Source: Neoceratodus forsteri
Lineage: Eukaryota > Chordata > Ceratodontiformes > Ceratodontidae
Length of the DNA stretch: 64,000 nt
Reading direction: 5' to 3'
Assembly: GCA_016271365.2 (NCBI GenBank)
Contig: CM057452.1
Coordinates: forward strand, 1,239,161,001-1,239,225,000
Under the pieces are notes generated by a model. The model had not been told where the DNA came from, did no database searches, and was given only the letters and a program-made list of their open reading frames with translations. The stretch's first letter is position 1. Every line of letters begins with the position of its first letter. Position numbers and translations under genes: made by a program. This document shows positions 55,038 through 64,000 of the stretch, one piece after another.

Positions 55038-55040
55038 ATA
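54994..55040 (+). repeat. CTGT/CTAT microsatellite
   Basis: (CTGT)n runs into (CTAT)n and 'tatata'. On the minus strand this is ATAG/ACAG, the type of run seen next to the R3/R4 modules. Confidence 0.95.
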
Positions 55041-55850
55041 CAATGCTTTAATTTCTGAATTCTTTAGTTAAACTAGAAGTTTTAGATATGTTGTTACAGA
55101 GAATGTGCCATCGGAATATAATAATTGCTTGCTTTCCTCTACTTGTGATCCTGCTGCTTATCTGCCTTTCATTTTTATAGTATAACCAAAAATGCTTCAT
55201 TTCTGATAATCATTGCTCCAAAAACATATATATGTTTTATTACCTATACTGTGTGGTTCATATAATTTTTTGTACAGGTATTACAAATGTTTTGTACCAA
55301 TGTTACTCTTGTGCATTTTGCATGTTATGTTTTTTACAATCTTAACATGAATTGCTTCAATATGAAAAATGTAATTATGCAAACAAAAGTGGCGTGTATT
55401 TTTTAATGATTTTATTCACTTCATCTTTACAAAACATATTCTGCCCTCATGTCTTTTTTTTCCTTCACATATGGTTCCATAAATGTGAGATAATTCATAA
55501 AGCAGAGCAATTAAAGTTCTTTCTTGATTACACTTTGTAATTGAGGGTGGACAATATTTGTGGTTATGCCAAATAAATACCAAGGTAGACATTTGGCATT
55601 TCCCAGATACATAGGCAACTAAAACATTATCAATTGGTAAAGCAGTCACAGAATTTTCTCTCAGAGAAGACAGCTCATCCAGACTGCAAGTACTAGACCT
55701 GGAGGAGATTGAGCTTGACAGCTGATGAGAACAGCTTGAATTCTTGGGCTGGGTTAGCTATCACTCTGGGAATTCATTCTACAGGTCTGATCCCGGTTAG
55801 AGATGCAGTGAATTTAAATTCTGCCCATGAAGTCATGGGGAAGCAGCTGA
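55041..55850. other. Unassigned AT-rich sequence
   Basis: No gene and no repeat shared with the rest of the window was recognised here. Confidence 0.4.
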
Positions 55851-55851
55851 T

Positions 55852-56108
55852 TTCACCACGTGGAGTAATCCTCAAAATTCCCCGCATTTGGTGGAATTTC
55901 AAATTTTGCCTTCCATGTGTGAAATTTCACCTTCTTCGGTGAAATTTCACCTTCCACAGGCTACATTTCACCTTCCGCGGGTGAAAGTTTGCAGCAGAAG
56001 GCAAATTTTGCCCACAGAAAGTGAAATGTTGCCATGATTTCACCATTCTGTGGGTGAAATTTTGCATTTCGCCCCACGAAACAGGTGAAATTCACAGATT
56101 ACTCTGCA
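55852..56108. repeat. Short-repeat hairpin element of 'ggtgaaatttcacc' type
   Basis: Variants of 'gtgaaatttcacctt' and 'ggcaaattttgccc' repeat every 20-30 bases in both orientations. The ends are inverted: 'tggagtaatcctc' on the left, 'cagattactctgc' on the right. This fits a MITE or foldback with internal mini-repeats. Confidence 0.65.
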
Positions 56109-56276
56109 TAGTAAAGTTTTGTCACTTTGCCCACCACTAATCCCAGTTTAAGAAGCATGGTGGAATCCCATCACACTAGTGATAATAAATATTGCAAATA
56201 GTATTTATAGTAAACAGAACCCTGCCCCAAACACCAACAAAGTGTCACAACATGTAAGCAAAATTCAGCACTGAAA

Positions 56277-58310
56277 CATAGAAGCATATAAATTGTCAGC
56301 AGATAAGGACCTCAGGGCCCACAGAGTCTGCCCACATGTTCTATCTCTGTGTTACCCAGGGACACTAGATGATCCAGTTAATTATCCCCCTGCCCCCTCT
56401 CCAGAATTCCCTTGTACCTATCCCAAGCAACCTTGAATCCCATCACTGTTTTGGCCCCCACCACTTCCTCAGGGAGTGCATCCCATCCATTTCCTACACT
56501 TTCTGTAAAGTAATGTTTCCTAAGTACTTAATTCCTAATACTTCCCTTGAATTTTCCCCCTTCTAGCTTCAAGTCATGACCCTTGTCCTTGACAGTATCT
56601 TATTCTGGAATATTCTGCTATCTGGGATCTTGTTTATACCCTTTTGGTACTTAAAGGTCTCTATTATGTCCCCCTTTCCCTCCTTTGCTCCAGAGTATAC
56701 ATGTAGAGATTATTCAGCTTCTCCTCATATGTCAAATGGCTGAGCCCTCACACCACTTTTGTTGCCCTCCTCTTTACCCTGTCCACTCTCGCCACATCCT
56801 TCCTGAGGTATGGTCTCCAGAATGGGACACCATATTTGAGGTGTGGCCTCACCAGCTGTTTGTACAAGGGTATTATCACCTTCCTCCTTCTGTTCATAAT
56901 ATCCCTGCCTATGCAACCCAGCATTCTACTGGCTATCACTACTCTCCTCTTGCATTGCTTAGTCACCTTGAGATCATTAGATGAGATCATACCAAGGTCC
57001 CTCTCCTGCTCTATCGCTTCCAGTATCTGACCACCCATACTGTACTCTGCTTTGAGATTTCTACTCCCTAAGTGCATAACTTTGTACTTTTTGTTATTAA
57101 AGCTCAACTACCTGCCAGCCCAGTGGCACAGAAGGCTGAGGTGCTGGACGTCTCACCTCAAGGCATGATAGTGACCCGGGTTTGGGAATGAGCCTGGGTC
57201 ATCAGAGGTCTGCATGGGGGGCCGAGCTGGATGGAGCTGCAGGCAGGCAACTCTCCTCTCCTGGGGTGGTGGAGTGGAATCCCTTACCCAATGGCTGCCC
57301 CCTGGTGGAGGCCAGGAGGCTGACCAGGTAGGGTGCCTGGCAAAAGGCCAATAGGGTGGGCAGGAGGAGGTCAGTACCAGGACTATAAGGCACATGCATC
57401 CTTCTCCTGGGGCCCTTGGGAGAAAATGGAGGAAGAAAATACCAGCAGCAGGATGATAACTGACTCCCTGCAGGTGCCACTCCCAGACTGGGCATAAGGT
57501 AAGCCCCAGTAATTCCGGGTGATGGGGATAGGGGAGACGGTTAGATGGGGGCCATCCGGGGGTGCAAAAATAGAAAGAATAAAAAAAACATTCACTGCCA
57601 CACTTTTGACCACTCCTCTAGTTCGTGCAAATCCCTTCTCATTGTTTCTACCCCACCTGCAGTGTTTGCTCTGTTGCAGAGCTTTGTATCATCTGCACAT
57701 AGACAGACCTTCCTCAAGCCTTTCTGCAATGTCCCCCATGAAAATATTAAACAGGATCGGACCCAGTACTGACCCTGTAGTACCCCGCTAGTCGCCCTTC
57801 CCTCCCCTGATGGAGTTCCATTAACAATCACCCTTTGCCTTCTTCCCTCCAGACAATTTTTCACCCATCTCTCCACCTCTCGTCCCACCCCCAGGGCTCT
57901 CATTTTGTGCTGAAGCCTTCTGTGCAGCATAATGCACCTTGTACTGAAGTGAATAAAATGCTTTACTGAAGTCTAGGTACACCACATCCACTGCCCCGCC
58001 ATGATGCATCACTCTGGTCACCCAGTCAAAGAATTCAATTAAGTTCATTTAACATAACCTCCCTACTGGGAAACCATATTGTCTGTGATCTTTCAGGTCA
58101 TTTGAATCAGAGTACTTGATAATTCTTTCTTTCAGTAATTTCTCTATCAACCTCCACATCACTGATGTCAGGCCGAATGGCCTGTAGTTACTTGCCTCTT
58201 CCTTGTTTCCTCTCTTATGGAGGGGGACTACATTTGCTACCTTCCAGTCATCTGGAACCACCACCACTTCTAATGATCTATTGAGCAGGCCAGTTAATGA
58301 TTCTTATAAG
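56277..58310 (-). mobile_element. CR1-type LINE, 5'-truncated, with nested SINE
   Basis: On the minus strand it starts at 'GLLNRSLEVVVVPDDWKVAN' (about 58300). Then come 'SNYRPFGLTSVMWRLIEKLL', 'DVVYLDFSKAFYSLQYK' (about 57990) and a 'VLGPILFNIF' remnant. After the SINE (57118-57588) it continues with 'MSFNNKKYKVMHLGSRN', 'RPHLKYGVPFWRPYLRKDVA' and 'VKRRATKVV' (to about 56748). It ends with 'ccttatctgctgacaatt' at about 56290. Same family as the 7.7-13.4 kb CR1; stops and frameshifts are present. Confidence 0.87.
57118..57588 (+). mobile_element. Long tRNA-like SINE, copy 5
   Basis: It is inserted in the CR1. The sequence 'ctgcca' borders it on both sides (57112-57117, 57595-57600), the visible part of a blurred duplication. 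The head has the A box 'tggcacagaagg' and the B-box region 'gacccgggtttgggaatg', the core is 'actctcctctcctggggtgg', and it ends in A8. Length is about 471 bp. This is the clearest head of the family. Confidence 0.78.
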
Positions 58311-58738
58311 CCCCTTTTCTGTTTTTGGCTACTAGGGACATTGCATAGTAGCATAATATCATAATACTTTAAGCTTGGAAGGGAACCTCAATCCATCACG
58401 TACCTTCTTCCCACATCAGAAGCATGGATGGAATAAGTATACTTTTCAAACATGTACCAATGTGGAGGGATTCTTTACCCACCATCACACACAGAGTGCT
58501 TGGTGTTTCCCTATGGTAAGCAGAAATGTGTCCGGGCTTACCTTAATAGCCTGTGGTGTCTTTACATTCACTGTCATGAGGCATAGCTCTGCAGTGTTCA
58601 GGTAGGTTTTTTTGCATCTTGTACTGAAGTGAATAAAATTGTTGGCATTTTGACATTTAAGTTAAGCAGTTTGTTGTTTGCTAGTCCCTTTGTGTTTTTC
58701 TGGTCTAAATTATGTAGGAGCAGCAACATCAGTACAGT
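58311..58738. other. No recognised feature
   Basis: This lies between two CR1 copies; no repeat or gene was recognised. Confidence 0.4.
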
Positions 58739-58739
58739 G

Positions 58740-59275
58740 AGTGAGCATATCTATAATAGCATTTGATACTACATCCAGTCACTGTCCACCTCCCTGGTCA
58801 CCTCTCTCAAAGAAGGTGATCAGGTTGGTTTGTCATGAATGATGTGCCCCTCATGAAGCCATGCTGACTGAGGACAAGAAGCTTGTCCTCAAATAAATGC
58901 TTCATTATTCTAGCCTTGTTAATGGACTTCAGATCATTTTTCCAGCACTGGTGTCAAGCAGACCAGCCTATAGTTGCCAGAGTCTGACATTGCTCTCTTT
59001 CTGAAGATGTGGACAACAATGTCCACTTTTTAGTCCTTTGGAATCCCACCTGTGCAGACAGACTTGCAAAATATGATTACAAGTGGCACTGCCATTTATT
59101 ACTTTAGCTCCACTATGATCCTGCTGTGTATCTCATCCACCACTTCTGACTCACCTGGCTTGATATTTGCCAGGAACTTAGAAACCTGGGCATGCATGCT
59201 GCCCAATTGTTACCTTGTTGAGTCCACTGATGTTATAGGCCCTAGCAGTGTGTCCCAAGCAGGAGCTTATCGATG
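58740..59275 (-). mobile_element. Older CR1-type LINE fragment
   Basis: Read on the minus strand it resembles the reverse transcriptase N-terminal part of amniote-type CR1: a 'W.S..LK.GHC.P' remnant, 'LLDTSAGK', and 'LRTSFLSSVSMAS' where LxxxQ.GF is usual. On the + strand this appears as 'aggttggtttgtcatgaat' and 'ctatagttgccagagtctg'. It is more decayed than the other CR1s, with many stops. The match rests on word order, so confidence is moderate. Confidence 0.6.
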
Positions 59276-59362
59276 AACAATGAACTGAAGTACAGTGGTA
59301 GCCAATGTCATTAACAACTGAAGTGGTAGTGCCACCAATACACAGAGGCTAAATCACTTTTA

Positions 59363-59983
59363 TTTATTTATTTTTTATTATCTGTTTTGTCATCTTACCC
59401 TAGACCCCAACCCGCCACTGTTTCAGGCTGCACATGCACCAACACCCACCAGTCTTAGCCCCACTGCAAGCTTCCACCAGCTGGCACCCACATTATCTGT
59501 GTCTGGAGGGTTCTGGCTTATCCCTGCCAGGCATCCCCTTCCCCTGAGGAAGGGGCAAGGGGGAGAGGAGTAGGGTATTCTGATCCCTCCAGAACTAGAG
59601 GTGCAGGGGAAGGAAAGTTGTGCACCTTGGAAACTGTAGTGTGGGGGGACAGGCAGCCATCTTCTGGCTGGCTGGGTTGGGTGTTGTCCCATTGTTCTGG
59701 CCCACCCACCTCCTATGAACATGTGCGGCTGCAGTGGTGTCCTGCAGCAGGGACATCCAGCACTGTGTGGTCACCCACACTGCCAAGGACATCACCACAT
59801 GCTCCCACCAGGAGACACTGTAGAAGTGGTGTAGTGCAACCAACCCGTCCCAGCAGAGAAGCATCCAAAGGATGCTTTGTACTCACTCCCCACTGGCCTC
59901 TGCTCCTGACATCTGGGCTCAGTGCACAAACCTGGATTGCCAGCATGCATAGTGATACACCATTGCTTGGTGCTGGAGCTGGC
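59363..59983 (-). mobile_element. Long tRNA-like SINE, copy 6
   Basis: A perfect 14-bp duplication 'ctaaatcactttta' (59349-59362, 59984-59997) flanks it. On the minus strand the head is 'ggccagctccagcaccaagc' followed by 'ggcaatccaggtttgtgcac', similar to the other copies, and it ends in an A/T-rich tail (59363-59390 on +). At 621 bp it is the longest; its middle is less like the others. Confidence 0.75.
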
Positions 59984-59997
59984 CTAAATCACTTTTA

Positions 59998-60587
59998 AAC
60001 TAAAATAGCATGTCTAACCTTTTTGTTCTGCAGGACTGCTGGCTGGAGGGATTGTGAGGCAGATCTAGGAGTTCTAGGTGACCTGTAGAGGATGGGACCA
60101 TGTGACTGAGCTAAGCCAATTACAGAGGAGCAAGAAGCCAGGAACAGGGTATAGAACCACATCCACCCAGTGTGTTCCATTACACTTGTGTCTCAGAGCA
60201 TGATTGGAACAGAGCAGAACTGGAATAGGTGACTAGCATTTTAGGTGTCAGCAGTCATCCACAGGCAACCACAGGAAAAACAGAGGGCTTTGTCAGATGG
60301 ACAAGAGAAGGTAGGGTTCCTTTTAGCTTACTGTTACCTTTTTAGATAGCTACAGGTGGTGAGGTAGAGATTATCTTCTGGGACAAAAACAAGCAGGTAA
60401 CTGCTACAGGTGAGTATATGGGTAACACCCTATCTAGGCGAAGTGCAGTAACTGATCAGGAATGGCAAAAAGGGTAGGGTTAATTAAAAGGAAAAGAAAG
60501 AAATGTGAAACATACCTGACTTCCTAAGGTTCAAACTGTACAAACTATTAACTGAGAAAAACAAAACAGTGCACACCCAGCCCATAC
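59998..60587. other. No recognised feature
   Basis: No gene or repeat was recognised here. Confidence 0.4.
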
Positions 60588-60593
60588 ATGTAC

Positions 60594-60754
60594 TAGTAAT
60601 CATTTACTGGTGCTCTGAGAACTGCCAACCAGGTACCCCTATGTATAGCCTCTGATGAGATGTCCTCTTCAGGGGGCTCTGAGGAAGACTTATCATAGTC
60701 GATATGTAGGGGTGCTTGGCCAGCAGTTCTAAGAGCAGCAGTAAATGATTACTA
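60594..60754. repeat. Hairpin with a hammerhead-like loop
   Basis: Arms 60594-60648 and 60702-60754 are inverted copies ('tagtaatcatttactg' to 'cccctatgtat' and its inverse). The loop has 'ctgatga' and 'ctgagga' followed by 'agac..agtc' and 'gata', which resembles the 'ctganga - stem - gaaa' layout of Penelope-like hammerheads. It may be the end region of such an element. Confidence 0.6.
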
Positions 60755-60953
60755 CAGTACAAGTCACATGAAATTGTTCCCTGAACTCACTGTTGTAGCA
60801 TTGTTCAATGAGTTTCCTAATCTGTGCAGTGTTTAATTCAATGAATTAGTAAAAGGTTAGTATTGGTTTGCATCTAGCTGTTATGTACTATAAGTTTTAT
60901 TTTCAGCTGAGTGCTTATGAGTTTCATTTCAGAAGGCAGACTAAACAACTCTT

Positions 60954-61018
60954 AAGGAATGCTGTGATATTTATAAACAATGCTCATAAGGAATGCTGTG
61001 ATATTTATAAACAATGCC
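60954..61018 (+). repeat. 34-bp tandem duplication
   Basis: 'aaggaatgctgtgatattta' followed by 'taaacaatgc' is repeated at 60954 and 60988 without mismatch. It is a recent slip or duplication. Confidence 0.9.
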
Positions 61019-61347
61019 ATGAAAATGCAGCTACTGCCATTTCACTAAACAGTTACACGTGAGTTGAATAGGCAGAGAAGGATGGTTGGAAAATAGTTGA
61101 AAGCTTCAACAGTTCGAGTTGCCACTGCAGTAGCATCACAAAAAAAAAAAGCTACACCAGCGAGTTGATGGAACAGTTTAATGTGACTTGTATTGTAGTA
61201 TGTGCTTGGTTTGTGCACTGTTTTTTTTTCCTTAATCAAAATGAAGAAGTAAAGAGGCAGTGTGGTACAGGGTATGCTTATTTAATATTGTTTCATGGCA
61301 TTGTTCCCATTCATTATTAATCTCTGTACCCCATGATCAAAATATCC

Positions 61348-61525
61348 AGAGCTAGCAAGTGAATAAAGAGGAAAGCAAGTAACACTCAGTCAAGAGTACT
61401 GTGATAATGTAAATATTGACAAATGGTGTAGGACAGTGTAACAAGTGAATAAAGGAGAAAGCAAATAGCACCATATATACTGTAGGTTATAAAGTAAATA
61501 CTGATAGAGGGTATAGAGGGGAAAG
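61348..61525 (+). repeat. Diverged tandem duplication of about 95 bp
   Basis: 'caagtgaataaagaggaaag', 'gtaaatattgac' and 'atggtgtag' (61355-61432) recur as 'caagtgaataaaggagaaag', 'gtaaatactgat' and 'agggtatag' (61442-61520). Confidence 0.6.
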
Positions 61526-61598
61526 GAATACACACAGGAAGGAGACAATGGGGTAAGATACATTTGAAAGCAGTTGATACTGATACATGAAATCAATC

Positions 61599-62560
61599 AT
61601 GGGAGTGGTGAAGTGCAGTGGTTGTGGAGCTGCAGTTTTCAAGGAGACATTCTGAAGACTGAGGTGTTGCCCCATCTGCACGGACCTCTCTGGGTTGAGG
61701 GAGGAGGTTGCTGGTCTCTCAGCTGAGCTAACTAAAATCCAGAGGACCTCTTTATTCACCCAAGGGCCACTGAGTCTACAGCCATTGCCCAAAAGATTGC
61801 CTAGGAAAAGGGTGGGGGGGTAGTTAGACAGACCTTTGTGGGCTCAAAGAGGGTGGGGGGTGGCAAGTCAGGGGCACAATCCTCAGCCACTGCCACTACA
61901 GAATTCTTTCACTGTTCAGGCAAAACAGGAACTGAAAGTAGTAATATGGGAGGATATGGGGTCCTTCTAAGGGGATGCACCAATGTGTGAGATAGAGAAC
62001 CCCAGCAGAGAAGGAAGCAGCTCCTTTTAGGGTACTCATATGTAAGGGAGGTAGATATAGGAACAGGAAGGGAAGGAGGAAGGTTGGGTGCCTACCTGGC
62101 ACCACAGCTCAGAGGAATGGACAGCTAATCTTAAAGATTGATAATGCCTGAGGGCATAGGGGTGCTGGGTGTCATTGTCTTTTTGGTGACTAATGACCTA
62201 GCAATTGACAGGGCTGAGATTGTGAAGGGTAAGTTCCAGGATCTGGGAAGGGGCTTAAGGCAAGTAGCATGCAGGGTGGCATTTGCCAAGGTGCTACATG
62301 TCTATGGCCAAGGGGAGGATAGCAGACTCCATACCAGGAGCTTTAACTCATGGTTGAAGTAATAGTGCAGAGAGAAGGAGTTCAACTTCATTGTGGACTG
62401 GGGATCAACCTGGAGAGATGTGGGTCTATACAGAAGTGATGGGCTGCATCCATCTCGGAAGGGAACAACTGTTCTCAGTGGTTACTTTAAATGTTACTCT
62501 GATGAACATTTAAAATAGCTGTGTGGGGTGGAAAGAGAAAGGGAGGCAAACTCTGTACCC
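61599..62560 (+). pseudogene. CR1 ORF1 remnant, second copy
   Basis: It starts 'MGVVKCSGCGAAVFKETF', then a stop, then 'CCPICTDLSGLREEVAG', the same zinc-finger and coiled-coil N-terminus as at 7728. The esterase part keeps 'VTNDLAIDRAEI' (about 62190) and 'SDGLHPS' (about 62440), with 'RSFNSWLK' between. The reading is broken several times. No ORF2 follows; the copy stops near 62560 before a direct repeat. It is the best record here of the esterase His block (SDGLH). Confidence 0.75.
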
Positions 62561-62627
62561 CTTCCCCCAGACTGAAGCAGTAGAAAAGAGGATCCAAGGT
62601 AATGAAGCTCCTCTAGAGAGCAGGTTA

Positions 62628-62897
62628 TGTGTGGTTCATAGCTCAGTGCTTATGTAACATATTGTAGCTGGATGATGTAGATGGTTGTTGGATACAGAGG
62701 CCAGCAGGTAAGAGGACAATGTTTAATAGGTACTAGTATAATAGAATGATTTGTGTTTAGGTACTTCAGCATGAATCGGATAGTATGAGCAATGTGCTTG
62801 GATGCTTGAATTGAGAGTCTTATCATTTGATGGTTTTGGCCTTTCTCTGTATCCCACCTGTGGGAAAGAAGCTTGGTTTAGTAATATGAGACCCCCC
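62628..62897 (+). repeat. 270-bp direct repeat, first copy
   Basis: It begins 'tgtgtggttcatagctcagt' and ends 'gtaatatgagacccccc'. The second copy is at 63052-63320, with only about a dozen differences by eye. Confidence 0.88.
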
Positions 62898-63051
62898 GGT
62901 GGGATAAGAGTGCTGCAGAAGGAGGAGGTGTCAGGGAAGGATGGTGGGTGAGTGCGACTCACTCTAAGCAGAGCGGGAGTCTGCTGCTTGATTTAAATAT
63001 GAAGTGGAGGGGTAGCTCTTCCCCCACACAACAACGGGCTTGCCCTTCAGT
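62898..63051. other. Spacer between the two direct repeats
   Basis: These 154 bases are not shared by the repeats. No gene. Confidence 0.6.
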
Positions 63052-63320
63052 TGTGTGGTTCATAGCTCAGTGCTTATGTAACATATTGTAGCTAGATGAT
63101 GTAGATGGTTGTTGGATACAGAGGCAGCAGGTAAGAGGAAAATGTTTACTAGGTACTAGTATAATAAAATGATTTGTGTTTAGGTACTTCAGCATGAATC
63201 GGATAGTATGACCAATGTGCTTGGATGCTTGAATTGAGAGTCTTATTATTTGATGGTTTTGGCCTTTCTCTGTATCCCACCTGTAGGAAGGAAGCTTGGT
63301 TTAGTAATATGAGACCCCCC
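63052..63320 (+). repeat. 270-bp direct repeat, second copy
   Basis: See the first copy. The open frames that cross both copies on the minus strand give near-identical peptides only because the DNA is duplicated. Confidence 0.88.
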
Positions 63321-64000
63321 AAAAAGAATATGATATCAACGATTGTTCTGTAACTGACTGATGAAGGAATCGAGCAGGAATACACCCCTAATAATAATAT
63401 GAGTAGATGAACACCTCTTCCAACTCCAGAGAGTGTGACCAGTAGCACACAGGAGAGGAAAATCCCCCTTGGGGGGGAAACCTCTGAGGACCCATGGCTA
63501 CTGATCTGTCTGTCCTTCTGGGCATACTAAAGGAGAGAGATCCTACATGACAATTAAATTAATCATCTAATCTGAACTCCAAAGATGTAGAACTTGATCC
63601 AGAGAAACGGAGAACTGAAGAAAGTACTGAATTGTAACATGTCCAGTGAACAATCATTCTCCTAGTAAACTCCAGGTTCGAGAATCCATGTACAAGTCAG
63701 AGTGATAGAAGAGAGGATATATTGAAAGGTCCATCTTCCAGACTTCAGTTGATAGAAGGCATAAGAATCCATGGAATTGCAGAATAGTGGTGATGAAGTT
63801 GATGACTTACGAACTCAGTAGAGGTGACAAGACGAAGATAGTAGGTTATGCTTAGACCGTGATATAAGTCATATAGCAGTAAAGCATAGCTGGAATCTCG
63901 ATGGATTTGAGGGAGCTGTTGAAGCTAGCAAACGATAGATAAGTGGATGGAGTAGTTGCTTCCCAGCTTTGATGCAAGTGAGGCAGGATGAATAGAAGTA
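63321..64000. other. Unassigned end of the window
   Basis: No recognised element, gene or internal repeat. It may belong to whatever element the 270-bp repeats are part of and continue past the window edge. Confidence 0.35.

Noticed and set aside
62723..63448. Two nearly identical minus-strand peptides, as if a duplicated gene
   Set aside because: They lie across the 270-bp direct repeat. Their similarity comes from the DNA duplication, and there is no start context or family match.
1..64000. Host genes with exons hidden between repeats
   Set aside because: I looked for open stretches with conserved protein words and splice-like borders outside the repeats and found none. Short single exons cannot be excluded without homology searches or RNA data.

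Overview
This 64-kb window looks like intergenic DNA from a large, repeat-rich vertebrate genome. I find no host protein-coding gene, rRNA gene or intact tRNA gene. Nearly everything that can be recognised is a dead transposable element. There are CR1-type LINEs whose ORF1 carries an SGNH-esterase, an L2/Rex1-like LINE family (called LINE-C here) whose 3' tail resembles 'cacctggaaatgagcc...gtcaccaa(ataaa)n', L1-type LINEs, long tRNA-like SINEs, MITE-like palindromes, probable Penelope-like pieces, minisatellites and microsatellites. CR1, L2-like, L1, Penelope-like and V-SINE-like elements together suggest a sarcopterygian or tetrapod with a bulky genome, such as a caecilian or another amphibian, a lungfish or a reptile. 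The species cannot be fixed from the sequence.

Layout. 1-5 kb: a LINE-C-like tail, then a palindrome and two linked repeat families (R1, R2). 5.2-6 kb: an L1 3' fragment (-). 7.2-14 kb: two inverted arrays of 60-bp units face each other, and a nearly complete CR1 (+, ORF1 and ORF2) sits between them. That CR1 is itself interrupted by a 1.36-kb insert and a 240-bp MITE. 16-16.7 kb: a 46-bp minisatellite. 17.9-26.3 kb: a near full-length L1 (-) with a perfect 20-bp target duplication and what looks like a 3' transduction. It landed inside a LINE-C copy that resumes at 26.29 kb. 28.3-31.4 kb: two SINEs around a CR1 (-). 31.7-35.8 kb: LINE-C (-) with a degenerate 2A-like motif before its endonuclease, interrupted by a probable Penelope-like insert carrying a hammerhead-like motif.

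39-40.3 kb holds strong hairpins. 40.5-48.1 kb and 52-55 kb are mosaics of the same repeat modules (R1-R5) in direct and inverted order, including a palindrome of about 1.4 kb. This block was opened by a CR1 (43.3-45.9 kb) and an L1 (48.2-52 kb, which itself holds a LINE-C end). 56.3-58.3 kb is CR1 (-) with a nested SINE. 58.7-59.3 kb is an older CR1. 59.4-60.0 kb is another SINE. 60.6 kb is a hairpin with a ribozyme-like loop. 61.6-62.5 kb is a CR1 ORF1. 62.6-63.3 kb is a 270-bp direct repeat.

The elements do not form a working pathway. What they share is a history of nested insertions, which gives relative ages, and a division of retroposition machinery: the long SINEs have A-rich tails and target duplications of the kind L1 makes, while a shorter SINE borrows the LINE-C 3' tail. 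All similarity statements were made by eye; percentages are approximate.
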